From Phytomonospora endophytica (GTDB lineage: Bacteria > Actinomycetota > Actinomycetes > Mycobacteriales > Micromonosporaceae), in contig NZ_JACHGT010000010.1 of NCBI RefSeq assembly GCF_014202425.1, positions 186,001 through 250,000 of the forward strand: a DNA stretch of 64,000 nucleotides, written 5' to 3'. The notes below the pieces were generated by a model. That model did not search any database, was not told the origin of the DNA, and saw nothing but the letters and a program-made list of their open reading frames with translations. A program made the position numbers and the translations under genes. This document shows, in pieces, positions 24,659 through 35,693 of the stretch; position 1 is the first letter of the stretch; every line of letters starts with the position of its first letter.

Positions 24659-27433
24659 CTAGAGCCGGTCGAGTTTCCGCCGGATCGCGGCCGCGCCACC
24701 TGTCTCCTCGACACGATGGATCCCCAGCGCCCGGGTCAGCGCGTCCCGCGCCAGGTCCCGGTCACCCATCGCCCGGTGTACCTCCGCCAGTCCCTCCAGC
24801 GCCCGCGCCAGGAACACCTTCCCGCCGACGGCGGCCGCCAGATCGACCGAGGCCTCGGCGCACTCCAGGGCGCGGGCGTGGTTCCCCATGTGCAGGTGGA
24901 TCTGACCGAGGCTGTCCCACGTCGCCACGGCGGCGAACTCGTCCTCGTTCAGCTGGATCGCCAGTGCCTCGTCGCAGGCCGCCAGGGCCTCCTCGTGGCG
25001 TCCGAGCTGGAGGAGCACCCAGCCGATCCCGTTAAGGCAGTTGGCGACTCCCGCCTTGTTCCCGGCCGCCCGGCCCGCTTCGAGGCCCCGGCGGTTGTGC
25101 TCCAGGGCCTCCTCCGGGCGACCCCAGCGGAGCATGGCCCCGCCCAGGTTCCGCTCCAGCTGTCCAAGCGCGTAGTTGTCGCCGAGACCCCGGTACAAAG
25201 CGGCGGCGGCCCGGTAGTGCTCCCCGACCTCCGGCGACTGCCCCAGATAGGACAGCGCCCAGCCGCAGAAGCGATGGGCGTATGCCTGGGCGGCCTCGTC
25301 CCCCGTGCGTTTCCCTACCTTAAGCGTCAGCCGCGACAGGGCGAGGATCTCCCGCCACCGGTAGTTGCGGCTCAAGGTCCAGGCGATCGACTCCGTCATC
25401 GGCCACACATAGGCGTCACGGCCCGTTTCGGCGGCGGCGCGGATCAGGGCCTGGGCGGTGTCGAGGTTGGCGACCTGCCACGACTGCGCGGCCTCCTTGC
25501 CGGTGAAGACTTCGCGCGGGACTCCCACGACATCCGGCAGCGCCGGCGACTCCGACGTCCGGCCGGTCCCCACCACTTCGGCGGAGTCGGCCATGGCGTG
25601 GGCGTGGTAGGCCAGGAAGCGTTCGAAGGCCGCCGCGCGTTCCCCGGCGTCGCACCCGCGCTCGGCGAGTTCCGAGCCGTACTCCCGCAGGAGGTCGTGC
25701 GCGGCGAAGCGATCCGGCGCCGCCTCCCGGAAAAGGTGGGCGGCGGACAGCTCGGTCAGGGCCTCGCGCGCGTTCAGCTCGTCGACTCCGGCCAGTGCGG
25801 CGGCCGCCGTGACCGACAGCTTCGACACCGGCAGCAGCCCGAACAGGCGGAACAGGCGGGCCGCGGAGGCGGACAGGGCCGCGTAGGACCAGGAGAACAC
25901 GCTGCGCAGGTCGGCTTGCGGGTCGTCGTCGGAGAAGCCGTCGAGCCCGGTCCGGGAGATCTCGTCGGCGAGCGCGTGCAGAGAGGTCCCGGTGCGGGTG
26001 GAGGCCCTGGCGGCGGCGATCGCGAGGGCGAGGGGCAGGCCCGCGCAGAGTTCGATGAGGCGGCGGACGGCGAGGGGTTCGGCGGCGACGGCGTCGGCGC
26101 CGATGCGGGCCGTCAGGAGGTCCGCGGCCTCGGCCGGGGTGAAGGTGTCGAGGCCGATGGGGCGTGCGGCGTCGGTGACGACCAGGCCGGACAGCGTGTT
26201 GCGGCTGGTGACGACGGCGACCGAGCCGGCGCCGACCGGGAGCAGCGGGCGGACCTGTGCGGCGTCGCGCGCGTTGTCGAGGAGCACGAGCATCCGCCGT
26301 CCATCCACAAGGGACCTGTATTGGGCGGCGCGTTCGTCGAGGCCGTCGGGGATCTTCCGGGGGTCGGCGCCCAGGAGTGTCAGGAGACGCCGTAGCGCCT
26401 CGGAGGCGTTCACCGTGGCCGATGCGGGTCCGAAACCGTGCAGGTTCAGGTAGAGCTGGCCGCCCGCGAACGACGAGCGTGCCCGGTGGGCCCACTCGAC
26501 GGCCAGGGTCGTCTTGCCGACGCCGGCTTGACCGGAGACGACCGCGACGGCGGCGGCGGGCGCCGCCAGGAGCCGGTCCAGGGTGAGGAGGGCGTGCATC
26601 CGGCCGGTGAAGTTCTCCAGCTGGCGCGGAAGCTGCGCGGGAACGAGCGGGCCGGCCGCCGCGACCCGGGCGGGCGGAGCCGCGTCGGCTTCGTCGGCGA
26701 GCATCCGGCGGTGTAGTTCGGTGAGTGCGTGGCCGGGTTCGATGCGCTTCTCGGCCAGCGTGCGCCGGGTCGTGTCGAACAGCGCGAGCGCCTCGGCGCG
26801 CCGGTTCGATCGGTACAGGGCGAGGATGAGCAGGTGGGCGGCGTCCTCCCCGGTCGGGTCGGCGGCGACGAGTCGCCGCAGGTCGCCGATCACCTCAGCG
26901 TATGCGCCGAGGGCGAGGCGGGCGCGGGCGTGGAGCAGTTCGGCGGACGTGCGCCGTCGGCCCAGTTCCGTGGCGGCGGCGCGCAGCCGCTCCGTCGTGG
27001 CGGCACCGGCGAGCAGGGGCCCGTTCCAGAGCGCGAGGCCCCTCCACGACTCCTCGACCGCCGTGTCGAAGTCGTCCTCTCCAACGGCTACACCCGCCCG
27101 CTCGCAACAACGCGCGAAGACGTCGACGTCCAACTCCCCGGCCCCGACCGTCAAGGCGACCCCGTGTTCACCGCTGAGCCGATCCGGCGCGGCACCGGCC
27201 TCCTGAAAGGCACGCCGAAGCTGCCACACGTACTTGCGCAGATTCGCCAGCGCCGAAGCGGGCGGATCGTCCCATACGAAAGGGACCACATCGTGATAGG
27301 GGAGGGACACGTTGGCGTGCAACAGAAGAGCGGCCAGCACGGCACGCTGCCGCGGACCACCGAGCCGCACGGGCACCGAACCGTCCGGGCCGTCGACGAA
27401 GGCGGCCACCGGTCCGAGCAGACGGAACTTCAC
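24659..27433 (-). CDS. AfsR/SARP-family regulator with NB-ARC and TPR domains
   Basis: A 924-residue regulator with AfsR architecture. The N-terminal OmpR-like DNA-binding domain (FRLLGPVAAF, PRQRAVLAALLLHANVSLPY) spans residues 1-95. The BTAD domain covers about 100-245 (LHARARLALGAYAEVI, EALALFDTTRRTLAEKRIEPG). An NB-ARC ATPase follows at about 275-560, with Walker A GQAGVGKTTLA and RMLVLLDNARDAAQVRPLLP, then TPR repeats to the end (ALEHNRRGLEAGRAAGNKAG; EALAACDEALAIQLNEDE). The GTG at 27433 overlaps the stop of a response-regulator remnant. Such proteins activate secondary metabolism or development, but no biosynthetic gene cluster is visible nearby; the downstream exported protein gene is the closest candidate target. 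Confidence 0.88.
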   Translation of the reverse strand: MKFRLLGPVAAFVDGPDGSVPVRLGGPRQRAVLAALLLHANVSLPYHDVVPFVWDDPPASALANLRKYVWQLRRAFQEAGAAPDRLSGEHGVALTVGAGELDVDVFARCCERAGVAVGEDDFDTAVEESWRGLALWNGPLLAGAATTERLRAAATELGRRRTSAELLHARARLALGAYAEVIGDLRRLVAADPTGEDAAHLLILALYRSNRRAEALALFDTTRRTLAEKRIEPGHALTELHRRMLADEADAAPPARVAAAGPLVPAQLPRQLENFTGRMHALLTLDRLLAAPAAAVAVVSGQAGVGKTTLAVEWAHRARSSFAGGQLYLNLHGFGPASATVNASEALRRLLTLLGADPRKIPDGLDERAAQYRSLVDGRRMLVLLDNARDAAQVRPLLPVGAGSVAVVTSRNTLSGLVVTDAARPIGLDTFTPAEAADLLTARIGADAVAAEPLAVRRLIELCAGLPLALAIAAARASTRTGTSLHALADEISRTGLDGFSDDDPQADLRSVFSWSYAALSASAARLFRLFGLLPVSKLSVTAAAALAGVDELNAREALTELSAAHLFREAAPDRFAAHDLLREYGSELAERGCDAGERAAAFERFLAYHAHAMADSAEVVGTGRTSESPALPDVVGVPREVFTGKEAAQSWQVANLDTAQALIRAAAETGRDAYVWPMTESIAWTLSRNYRWREILALSRLTLKVGKRTGDEAAQAYAHRFCGWALSYLGQSPEVGEHYRAAAALYRGLGDNYALGQLERNLGGAMLRWGRPEEALEHNRRGLEAGRAAGNKAGVANCLNGIGWVLLQLGRHEEALAACDEALAIQLNEDEFAAVATWDSLGQIHLHMGNHARALECAEASVDLAAAVGGKVFLARALEGLAEVHRAMGDRDLARDALTRALGIHRVEETGGAAAIRRKLDRL

Positions 27434-27738
27434 GGCTCCACTATGGACGACGCGGGGGTTTCGCGCGAAGATCGGATCCTGGGATACCGCGGGGACAGCT
27501 GTTTCGCCGTCGCGGCGATGGTGGCGCCGTTGCGGGCGGCGAGAAGAACCTCGCGTTCGCGTGCGGTCAGCGGGTTCGGTCCGGCGGTCATGGATCCGGC
27601 GGCGAGGGCGGGGTCGATGACCCGCAGGCCGGTGTGCACGCGACGGATCGCCTCGATGAGGTGGTCGGGTGGGGTGTCCTTGACGACGAACCCGGCGACC
27701 TTCGCGGCCTGCGTGCGGGCGCGGTAGCCGGGACGGCC
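27430..27738 (-). pseudogene. Remnant of a NarL/DesR-type response regulator
   Basis: About 100 codons of a LuxR-type response regulator without its receiver N-terminus. The match starts at GRPGY, the point where DesR-like proteins read TTFGRPGYL, and continues through AGFVVKDTPPDHLIEAIRRV and VIDPALAA to LTAREREVLLAARNGATIA. The similarity then breaks in the middle of the helix-turn-helix, at AKQLSPRYPRI, so the 3' end is lost too. The upstream border falls exactly at the edge of the 77-bp repeat copy. Both ends being replaced points to rearrangement rather than point decay. Confidence 0.7.
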
Positions 27739-27815
27739 GAGGCCATGAGGCGCGAGGAAGCCGAGTAGCGGTGTTTCGACTGGTCGGCGGCGTAGGCTCG
27801 AAGCATCGCCGCAGG
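27739..27815. repeat. 77-bp direct repeat, copy 2
   Basis: Copy of 22569-22645 with three differences near its end (27794, and two within the following 10 bp). Here the sequence that ends the LAL gene has no LAL gene in front of it and abuts the response-regulator remnant, so this copy is probably the derived one. Confidence 0.9.
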
Positions 27816-27831
27816 GACGCGAAGGGCCGTG

Positions 27832-28260
27832 ATGCCGACCGAGACCAGCGACAACCGTTCCGGCGCCGCCGTGCGGGCGGCGCGACTGGCGATCCACCGG
27901 ACCGGAGCCGATCCGTCCACCGTGGACGGCGGCTGGTGGCCGCGCTCGCCGGACGCCGCCGAGGAACTGCCCGGGCTCGTGCGCGCGCTGGAACCGCGTT
28001 TCGGAACGGTTGGATCGGTCACCCTGAACCGTGCGAAGTGGATCGGCCGCCCCCGCCGGGTGACCGTCGGCGGCCGGACGGTGCCTCTGGAGTGGACGGT
28101 GACCCTCGACCCGGCACTCGCCGTCGTCGCCGTCGAGCGCGGACGGCTGGAGATCCTGGTGGTTCCGCCGTCGTGCGACCGCGCGGTCGCCGAACAGGTA
28201 CTGGGCGACGTGTGGCGGGGGACGAGCCTGCCTCCCGCGGAGATCCTCGCCTGCTGTTGA
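27832..28260 (+). CDS. DUF5994-family protein
   Basis: A 142-residue cytoplasmic protein. It starts just after the 77-bp repeat, with GAAGGG upstream; a GTG one codon earlier (27829) is equally possible. Landmarks are STVDGGWWPRSPDAAEELPG, VTLNRAKWIGRPRRVTVGG and a last part with EILVVPPSCDRAVAEQVL, all typical of DUF5994 proteins common in actinomycetes. Their function is unknown. The protein ends in CC. Confidence 0.75.
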   Translation: MPTETSDNRSGAAVRAARLAIHRTGADPSTVDGGWWPRSPDAAEELPGLVRALEPRFGTVGSVTLNRAKWIGRPRRVTVGGRTVPLEWTVTLDPALAVVAVERGRLEILVVPPSCDRAVAEQVLGDVWRGTSLPPAEILACC

Positions 28261-28314
28261 GCTCCGCTGCTGAACGGGGGCCGCGGACTGCTCCGCGACC
28301 CCCTCACCTCGCCG

Positions 28315-30546
<2,232 letters not shown>

Positions 30547-30858
30547 GTTCTTCGCTCCGGGGATGAAGGCGGCGCGACGGGCACGGCGGCCCGGTGGGGT
30601 CACCGCGCCGTTCGCGTCGACAGTGGAGTGGAAGGGCCCTAAGGGGCGTGGTGTGCCGGATGAGCCGGGCGGCGGGGACGACACGCGCCTGCCTGAGCGG
30701 TTCGAGAGGGTCATGGGCGTCCCCTTCGGCGAACACGGGCACATAACCGGATCGGGCCGGTCCGGGTGGGAACCCGGTGACCGAAACACTGACCGAAAGT
30801 CGACGGGGTGTCAATATCTGGGAAAGGGCGGTACCTGTCGGGTTTCTCGCTGCGCTCC
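30547..30858 (-). promoter_or_regulatory. 312-bp upstream region of the subtilisin gene
   Basis: No gene is visible here. On the minus strand TTGACA (30814-30809) is a good -35 element, but the match 17 bp downstream is weak. Next to it, on the plus strand, TGACCGAAA occurs twice with a 12-bp period (30778-30786 and 30790-30798), a possible activator site. The leader of about 240 nt is otherwise featureless. Confidence 0.4.
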
Positions 30859-31632
30859 CTACCCGGCGTCGTATATCGCGGACGAGGGGCGAGTGCGCGG
30901 AAGGTTTCCCGCCGCGCGTTCGGCGATGAGCGCGGCGACGCCGTCGAGGAGGCGCTGGAGGCCGAACTCGAAGTGGTCGCCGATTCCCGGGATCGCGCCG
31001 TCGCGGGCGACCGCGCGCAGGGTGGGCAGGCGGTCGAGGTCCACGAAGGACGCGACGGCCTCGGCCTGCGCGGCGGCTCGTTCCGGTGGCGGCTGGGCGG
31101 CGACCTCGCGCGCGAGCCCGCGCACATAGCCGTCGACCGACTCCACGACGGCGACCATCTCGTGGGAGTCGAGTCCGGTGCCGGCGAGGGTGGCCAGGGC
31201 GGCGTCGTACCAGGCCAGGAGGTTGGGACCGGGCAGTGCCGAGGAGGTCAGCCGCGTGACCCAGGGCGCGGCCCGGTAGAGCTCCCAGTCCGCGCGGGCC
31301 CAGGTCTCGACGTTCTGCCGCCAGTCGCCGGTGGCGGCGGGTGGTGGGGCACCGCCGACGAGCGTGTCGAACATCAGCGCCAGTAGCTCCTCACGTCCGG
31401 GGACGTGGGTGTAGATGGTGGCGACGCCGACCGAGAGGTGTGCCGCGATCCGCCGCATCGACAGCGCGGCGAGCCCTTCGGCCGCGGCGAGTTCCAGCCC
31501 GGCGGCGACGACCTGTTCACGGTCGATGCGCGGGCGTGGGCCCTTGCGCGGCGGGTCGGGCGGCGCCCAGAGGAGCCGGAGGATGCGCAGGTCGCGTTCG
31601 GAGTCAGTGGTCGTGGTCATCGTGCCGTCCAT
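30859..31632 (-). CDS. TetR-family transcriptional regulator
   Basis: A 257-residue repressor. The helix-turn-helix is at about residues 30-75 (IDREQVVAAGLELAAAEGLA, then SMRRIAAHLSVGVATIYTHV), and the C-terminal half is of the TetR_C (tetracycline-repressor) kind (NVETWARADWELYRAAPWVT). ATG 31632 is used; ATG 31620 is an alternative. It is divergent from an MFS gene, and the space between them holds a perfect palindrome, so it very likely represses that transporter and itself until a ligand binds. Confidence 0.85.
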   Translation of the reverse strand: MDGTMTTTTDSERDLRILRLLWAPPDPPRKGPRPRIDREQVVAAGLELAAAEGLAALSMRRIAAHLSVGVATIYTHVPGREELLALMFDTLVGGAPPPAATGDWRQNVETWARADWELYRAAPWVTRLTSSALPGPNLLAWYDAALATLAGTGLDSHEMVAVVESVDGYVRGLAREVAAQPPPERAAAQAEAVASFVDLDRLPTLRAVARDGAIPGIGDHFEFGLQRLLDGVAALIAERAAGNLPRTRPSSAIYDAG

Positions 31633-31690
31633 TGTCACCCGGGATGGTCCGCGGCCACGACCGTGGCGGCGTGCCGGGCACCGGCTAAGC

Positions 31691-31715
31691 TTACTCCGAA
31701 CATCGTTCGGAGTAA
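31691..31715. promoter_or_regulatory. Perfect TetR-type operator between tetR and MFS genes
   Basis: An 11-bp perfect inverted repeat (TTACTCCGAAC and complement) with a 3-bp centre ATC. It lies 13 bp upstream of the MFS start and 59 bp upstream of the TetR start. Its placement over the MFS ribosome-site region fits repression. Confidence 0.8.
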
Positions 31716-31727
31716 TGGAGCCCCGTG

Positions 31728-32930
31728 ATGACCCCACCCGCCAGCCCGGACGCGTCGACACGCCGCGAACGGCGCGCGATGTACGCCGCCTCGTTGTTCA
31801 ACGGCCCCGCCGAGCTGCTCGACTTCGTGCTGCCCCTGTGGGCCGGGTTGACGCTGAACGCGAGCGCGGCCCAGGTCGGGATGCTCATGGCGGTCGAGAT
31901 GGCGGCCTCGGTGCTGATGCGCCCGCTGGCCGGGGTCCTCGCCGACCGCGTCGAACGCCGCGTCCTCGCCGGGATCGGTGCGCTGGTCTACGCGGTTTCC
32001 TGTGTGGGTTACGCCTTGGCGGGGAGCGTCACGGCCGCGGCGGTCGCCGCCGTCCTCGGCGGGCTGGGCGGCGCGGTGTTCTGGGTCGCGCTTCGCGCGA
32101 TGGTCGCCGAACGTCTGCCACGCGACCCGGCGGTCTTCCCGAAACTGCTGTCCGCCGAGGAGACCGGCTCCTGGATCGCCTTCGTCGCGGCGATGTCGAC
32201 CCTGTCGATGATCGGCTTCCGCTCGGTGTTCCTGGCCTGCGCGGTGGCCTGCGTCGCCGCCGCCGTCGCGCTGTTCAGTGGCCCCTCGCGCGTCGAGCCG
32301 CTCGCGCCGACCGCTCCCGGCGGGATCGCCGCCCTGAGCAGGCGGCTGTGGCCGATGCTGCTGGCGGTGGTCACGACTATGATCGCCGAGGCGGCCGTCG
32401 CGCTGCTGCTCCTCCTGCGCCTGCAGCGCGACTTCGATCTCGGCGTGCAGCAGATCGCGCTGGTCTTCCTGCCCGGGGCCATCGCGATCAGCGCCCTGCC
32501 GCAGTACCTGCACCGCTTCACGGTCCGCTTCGGGCGCCGGGCGGTCCTGGCCGCGGCCTCGCTGTTGAGCGCCACCTTCGCCGCGTCCCTCGCCTGGGCG
32601 CCGAACCCGTGGGTGATCGGCGCGCTGTGGATCCTGGCGGGAGCGGCGTGGGCGGCGGTGATCCCGATCCAGCAGGCCGTCATCGCCGAGGCCTCGGGCG
32701 GCGCGCGGGTCGGGCGCGGCATGGGCCTGTACGAGTCGGCCTGCCTGGTCGGCGCGATGCTCGGCGGTCTCGCGGCGGGTCTGCTGTTCGACGGTCCCGG
32801 CTGGATCGCGGCCTGCCTGGTCTCGGCGGCCGTGATCGCGTGCGGCGCCGTGCTGATGCCTTTCGCGGTCGGGCGCCTGGGCGTCGCCGACCGTCCCACG
32901 CCTCCCGAGCGGGAGCCGGATCTCGTTTGA
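31728..32930 (+). CDS. MFS transporter (drug-efflux-like)
   Basis: A 400-residue membrane protein with about 12 hydrophobic segments. The loop 2-3 motif is GVLADRVERRVLAGIG, and the second-half equivalent is HRFTVRFGRRAVLAA. ATG 31728 has GGAG 7 nt upstream; a GTG just before it is in frame. Its divergent TetR partner and shared palindrome are the usual arrangement of an inducible exporter. The exported compound is unknown. Confidence 0.82.
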   Translation: MTPPASPDASTRRERRAMYAASLFNGPAELLDFVLPLWAGLTLNASAAQVGMLMAVEMAASVLMRPLAGVLADRVERRVLAGIGALVYAVSCVGYALAGSVTAAAVAAVLGGLGGAVFWVALRAMVAERLPRDPAVFPKLLSAEETGSWIAFVAAMSTLSMIGFRSVFLACAVACVAAAVALFSGPSRVEPLAPTAPGGIAALSRRLWPMLLAVVTTMIAEAAVALLLLLRLQRDFDLGVQQIALVFLPGAIAISALPQYLHRFTVRFGRRAVLAAASLLSATFAASLAWAPNPWVIGALWILAGAAWAAVIPIQQAVIAEASGGARVGRGMGLYESACLVGAMLGGLAAGLLFDGPGWIAACLVSAAVIACGAVLMPFAVGRLGVADRPTPPEREPDLV

Positions 32931-32934
32931 CACG

Positions 32935-32953
32935 CCCGGCATACGCCGGGTTT
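32935..32953 (+). terminator. Short hairpin with T-run after the MFS gene
   Basis: CCCGGC-ATAC-GCCGGG followed by TTT, 4 bp past the MFS stop and 10 bp before the next start. The 6-bp stem is weak, so read-through into the acetyltransferase gene is likely. Confidence 0.45.
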
Positions 32954-32962
32954 GCTGGCCGC

Positions 32963-33397
32963 ATGTCCGAGCTGCGCATCGCGCCGGTCGACGGCGAGAC
33001 CATGATCGCCGACTGGCACCACGTCCACAACACGATCGTCCCGCCCGCGGCGATGTCGCTCGACGAGGTGCGCGAGCGCGTCACGCGCAACCATCTCGCC
33101 GTCGCCCACCTCGGCGACGTGCTGGTCGGCTGCTCGACGGTCCGCCCCCCGGCCGGCGGCGTGGCCACGGTCATCGCGCGGATCCTGCCGGAGTTCCGCC
33201 GCCGCGGGCTCGGCACCCGGCTCTACGAGCACGGCCTCGCCCTGGCGAAGGAACTCGGCGCGGAGGCCGTCGAGACGGTCGTGCTGGGCACGAACGCCGA
33301 CGGCCTGCGCTTCGCCGCCGCGCACGGCTTCACCGAGGTCGAGAGCTACGTGATGCCGGGCGAGACCGAACTCTGGTACACCCTGCGCCTCGCCTGA
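32963..33397 (+). CDS. GNAT-family N-acetyltransferase
   Basis: A 144-residue cytoplasmic acetyltransferase. The acetyl-CoA pyrophosphate loop is RRRGLGTRLYEHGLALAKEL, preceded by the strand TVIARILPEF, and the late strand NADGLRFAAAHGFTEVESYV is typical GNAT motif B. ATG 32963 is used; no strong ribosome site is seen. It may be read from the MFS promoter. Substrate unknown. Confidence 0.82.
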   Translation: MSELRIAPVDGETMIADWHHVHNTIVPPAAMSLDEVRERVTRNHLAVAHLGDVLVGCSTVRPPAGGVATVIARILPEFRRRGLGTRLYEHGLALAKELGAEAVETVVLGTNADGLRFAAAHGFTEVESYVMPGETELWYTLRLA

Positions 33398-33402
33398 GCC
33401 GC

Positions 33403-33657
33403 TCACCGGACCGTGGCGTCGGTCCAGGTCACTCCACGCGTGGTCGCCCACTTCCGGATCCGTTCGGCGTGTTCGGCGGCCTCCCGGCGCATCGTGAACG
33501 CGCGACCCCACATGCGTTCGCCGGCGTAGTAGACGACGAGGAAGCCCCCGCCCTCGACCTGGCAGATCTGGAGGCTCGGGGCGTCCTCGCCGGCGCCTCC
33601 GCGCCACCGTTCGAGCACGATCCACCGTCCCCGGTCGATCGCGATGCGCCTGGCCAC
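33403..33657 (-). CDS. Small hypothetical protein
   Basis: An 84-residue protein with strands WIVLERWRGG, LQICQVEGGGFLVVYYAGER and a C-terminal helix REAAEHAERIRKWATTRG. I do not recognise the family. GTG 33657 follows GAGGGG at 5 nt; the frame is open further upstream. It is convergent with the acetyltransferase gene, 5 bp away. Confidence 0.5.
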   Translation of the reverse strand: MARRIAIDRGRWIVLERWRGGAGEDAPSLQICQVEGGGFLVVYYAGERMWGRAFTMRREAAEHAERIRKWATTRGVTWTDATVR

Positions 33658-33796
33658 GTCCACCCCTCGATCATCCCGCGGCATTGTGCGGTCCGCCGCA
33701 CTTTCCCGAACATCTGTACGATACGAAAGCCGCGCGGGCGAGATCACCGGGGTCGGCACGCGGTCCGGGGTGTCCCCACGTGGGTGGAATGACCGC

Positions 33797-34351
33797 CTAC
33801 CGCCCGCGCGCGAGCACGGCGACCTCGCCGAACGTGGTGACCCGCTCGCACTCCTCGGGCGTCAGCCTGTCCAGCAGCGCCCGCGCCGCCTGCGCCTGCC
33901 GGGTGGTCGGCAGCTCCCCGGCGACGACCAGCGGCAGGCTCAGCTCGAAACCGGCCCTGACCCGCGCGTTGTAGCGCCGGCCGCCGCGGGCGACGGCGAA
34001 CGCCACCCGCACGGCGTGCTCGTTGCCGGGCGGCACGTCGACGCGGTCCACCTCGCGCGCGGCGAAGCGAGCGTCATGATGGAACGCGCAGCGACGGCAC
34101 GTCACCGGCCCCCTGGCGAGCACCGAACCGCACTCCACGCACTCCAGCCGGTCCAGCGCGGCGTCGACGACCCGCCATTCGTGCTCGGCGGGGTCCTCCA
34201 CCACCAAGAGCTTCAGCGCCGCCTCCTCCGGCGACCCGGCCTCGACACCCATCTCCGCCAGCAGACGCGCCCACGCCGCCCCGAGCTCCGCCTCAAGCCC
34301 GCCGATCGTCTCCGCGAGAAGGACACTGCGCCACGGCCTCACATCGGTCAT
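33797..34351 (-). CDS. Zinc-ribbon hypothetical protein
   Basis: A 184-residue soluble protein. The middle has a four-Cys zinc-ribbon pattern: CVECG, then about ten residues later CRRCAFHH. The N-terminal half is helical and acidic, and the C-terminal part reads FAVARGGRRYNARVRAGFEL. The start at 34351 (MTDVRPW) is chosen over 34375, which has a better ribosome site (GGTGGAG); both are plausible. No function can be given. Confidence 0.6.
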   Translation of the reverse strand: MTDVRPWRSVLLAETIGGLEAELGAAWARLLAEMGVEAGSPEEAALKLLVVEDPAEHEWRVVDAALDRLECVECGSVLARGPVTCRRCAFHHDARFAAREVDRVDVPPGNEHAVRVAFAVARGGRRYNARVRAGFELSLPLVVAGELPTTRQAQAARALLDRLTPEECERVTTFGEVAVLARGR

Positions 34352-34451
34352 GCCGCCAGCATGATCCATCTCCACCCGCTGGAGTCCGGGACCTGTCGCC
34401 TTCTTGACTCAACCCCGTCCACCCCGCCCCGCCTGCACGAAAATGTGCCGG

Positions 34452-35588
34452 ATGACAGGCCTCGCCACCCCGCGCATCGCGACCCGGGCCGCCGCCATCC
34501 CCTTCGGTCTCGGCAAATCCCTGCGCGCCACCGCCGGACCCGACAGCATCGACCTCGCCATCGGCACCCCCGGCTACCCCGAACCGCCCGCCGGGCTCGT
34601 CGAGGCCGCCATCGAACGCCTGCGCGCTGGAGACCACCAATACGAGGAGACCTGCGGCTCGCTGCCCGCCCGCGAGCGCCTCGCCACCGAATTCACCGCC
34701 CCCACCGACCCCGTCACCGAACTCACCATCACCAACGGCGCCACCGAAGCCCTCGTCGTCGCCCTCCTCACCCTCGTTGAACCCGGCGAAGAGGTCATCG
34801 TCTTCGAGCCCTTCTACACCAACTTCCTCTCCGCCATCGCCTTGTGCGGAGGTCGGCCGCGCTTCGTCCGCATGCACCGCCCCTCCTGGAACTTCGACCC
34901 CGACGACCTCGCCGCCGCCTTCAACGACAAGACCCGCGCCGTGATCGTCAACTCACCCCACAACCCCACCGGACACGTCTTCGGCCGCGCCGAACTCACC
35001 GAACTCGCCGAACTCTGCGCGCGCTGGAACGTCACCCTCATCAGCGACGAGGTCTACGCCCGCTTCGTCTTCGACGGCGCCATGGTCTCCGCGACCGAAC
35101 TCGACGCGCTCGCCGACCGCTGCGTCGTCCTCGGCAGCCTCTCCAAAAGTCACGCCGTCAGCGGCTGGCGCCTCGGCTACTTCCGCGCACCCGGCCCCCT
35201 CACCGCCGCGATCCGGCGCGTCCACGAATCCATCACCGGCGGCACGGTCACACCCATCCAGAACGCGCTCGCCCACGTCGCCGCCGAACTCGGCGGCTGG
35301 GACCAGGGCGCACGGATGTCGGAACTGCGCGACCGCTCCCTGACGGCCTTCGAAGGACTCGGGCTCAACTGCTTCACACCCGCCGGAGGCTGCTACTTCC
35401 TCGCCGACGTACCGGGTTCGGGCGCCGCCTACGCCGAACGGCTCTTCACCGAGACCGGCGTCATCGTCGCCCCGGGCGAGCTGTTCTACGACGACGCGAC
35501 GGGGGTTTCCCAGATCCGCGTGGCCTACAACAAGACGCCCGAGACCATCGCCGAGGCCGCCGAACGGTTGAAGGGCTTCCGGGCCTGA
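34452..35588 (+). CDS. Class I/II PLP-dependent aminotransferase
   Basis: A 378-residue fold-type I aminotransferase. Landmarks: DLAIGTPGYPEPP near the N-terminus, TNGATEALVVALLTLVEPGE for cofactor binding, NSPHNPTGHVFG with the substrate-side Asn, SDEVYARFVF with the PLP-binding Asp/Tyr, and the Schiff-base lysine in SLSKSHAVSGWRLGYF. The ending IRVAYNKTPETIAEAAERL carries the carboxylate-binding Arg. These fit the aspartate/kynurenine-type subgroup. The start is uncertain because no ribosome site stands out; 34404 is also open. Likely amino-acid metabolism in the cytoplasm. Confidence 0.88.
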   Translation: MTGLATPRIATRAAAIPFGLGKSLRATAGPDSIDLAIGTPGYPEPPAGLVEAAIERLRAGDHQYEETCGSLPARERLATEFTAPTDPVTELTITNGATEALVVALLTLVEPGEEVIVFEPFYTNFLSAIALCGGRPRFVRMHRPSWNFDPDDLAAAFNDKTRAVIVNSPHNPTGHVFGRAELTELAELCARWNVTLISDEVYARFVFDGAMVSATELDALADRCVVLGSLSKSHAVSGWRLGYFRAPGPLTAAIRRVHESITGGTVTPIQNALAHVAAELGGWDQGARMSELRDRSLTAFEGLGLNCFTPAGGCYFLADVPGSGAAYAERLFTETGVIVAPGELFYDDATGVSQIRVAYNKTPETIAEAAERLKGFRA

Positions 35589-35693
35589 AGGGGCCACGGC
35601 CGCACGCGTCCGGTATGAGCGTCGTCCTCGTCGGCACGGTGCCGCGAGGCCGCTGCACCCTGGCGCTCGCCGACCGGCGCGGACCGCCCCCGC

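Noticed and set aside
22569-27815. 77-bp repeats as attachment sites of an integrated element
   Set aside because: No integrase, excisionase, tRNA gene or replication gene lies in or next to the block, and copy 1 is ordinary coding sequence.
30859-31761. Longer TetR protein starting at 31761
   Set aside because: That start would place the divergent operator and the MFS start inside the coding region, and the extra residues are unlike TetR proteins.
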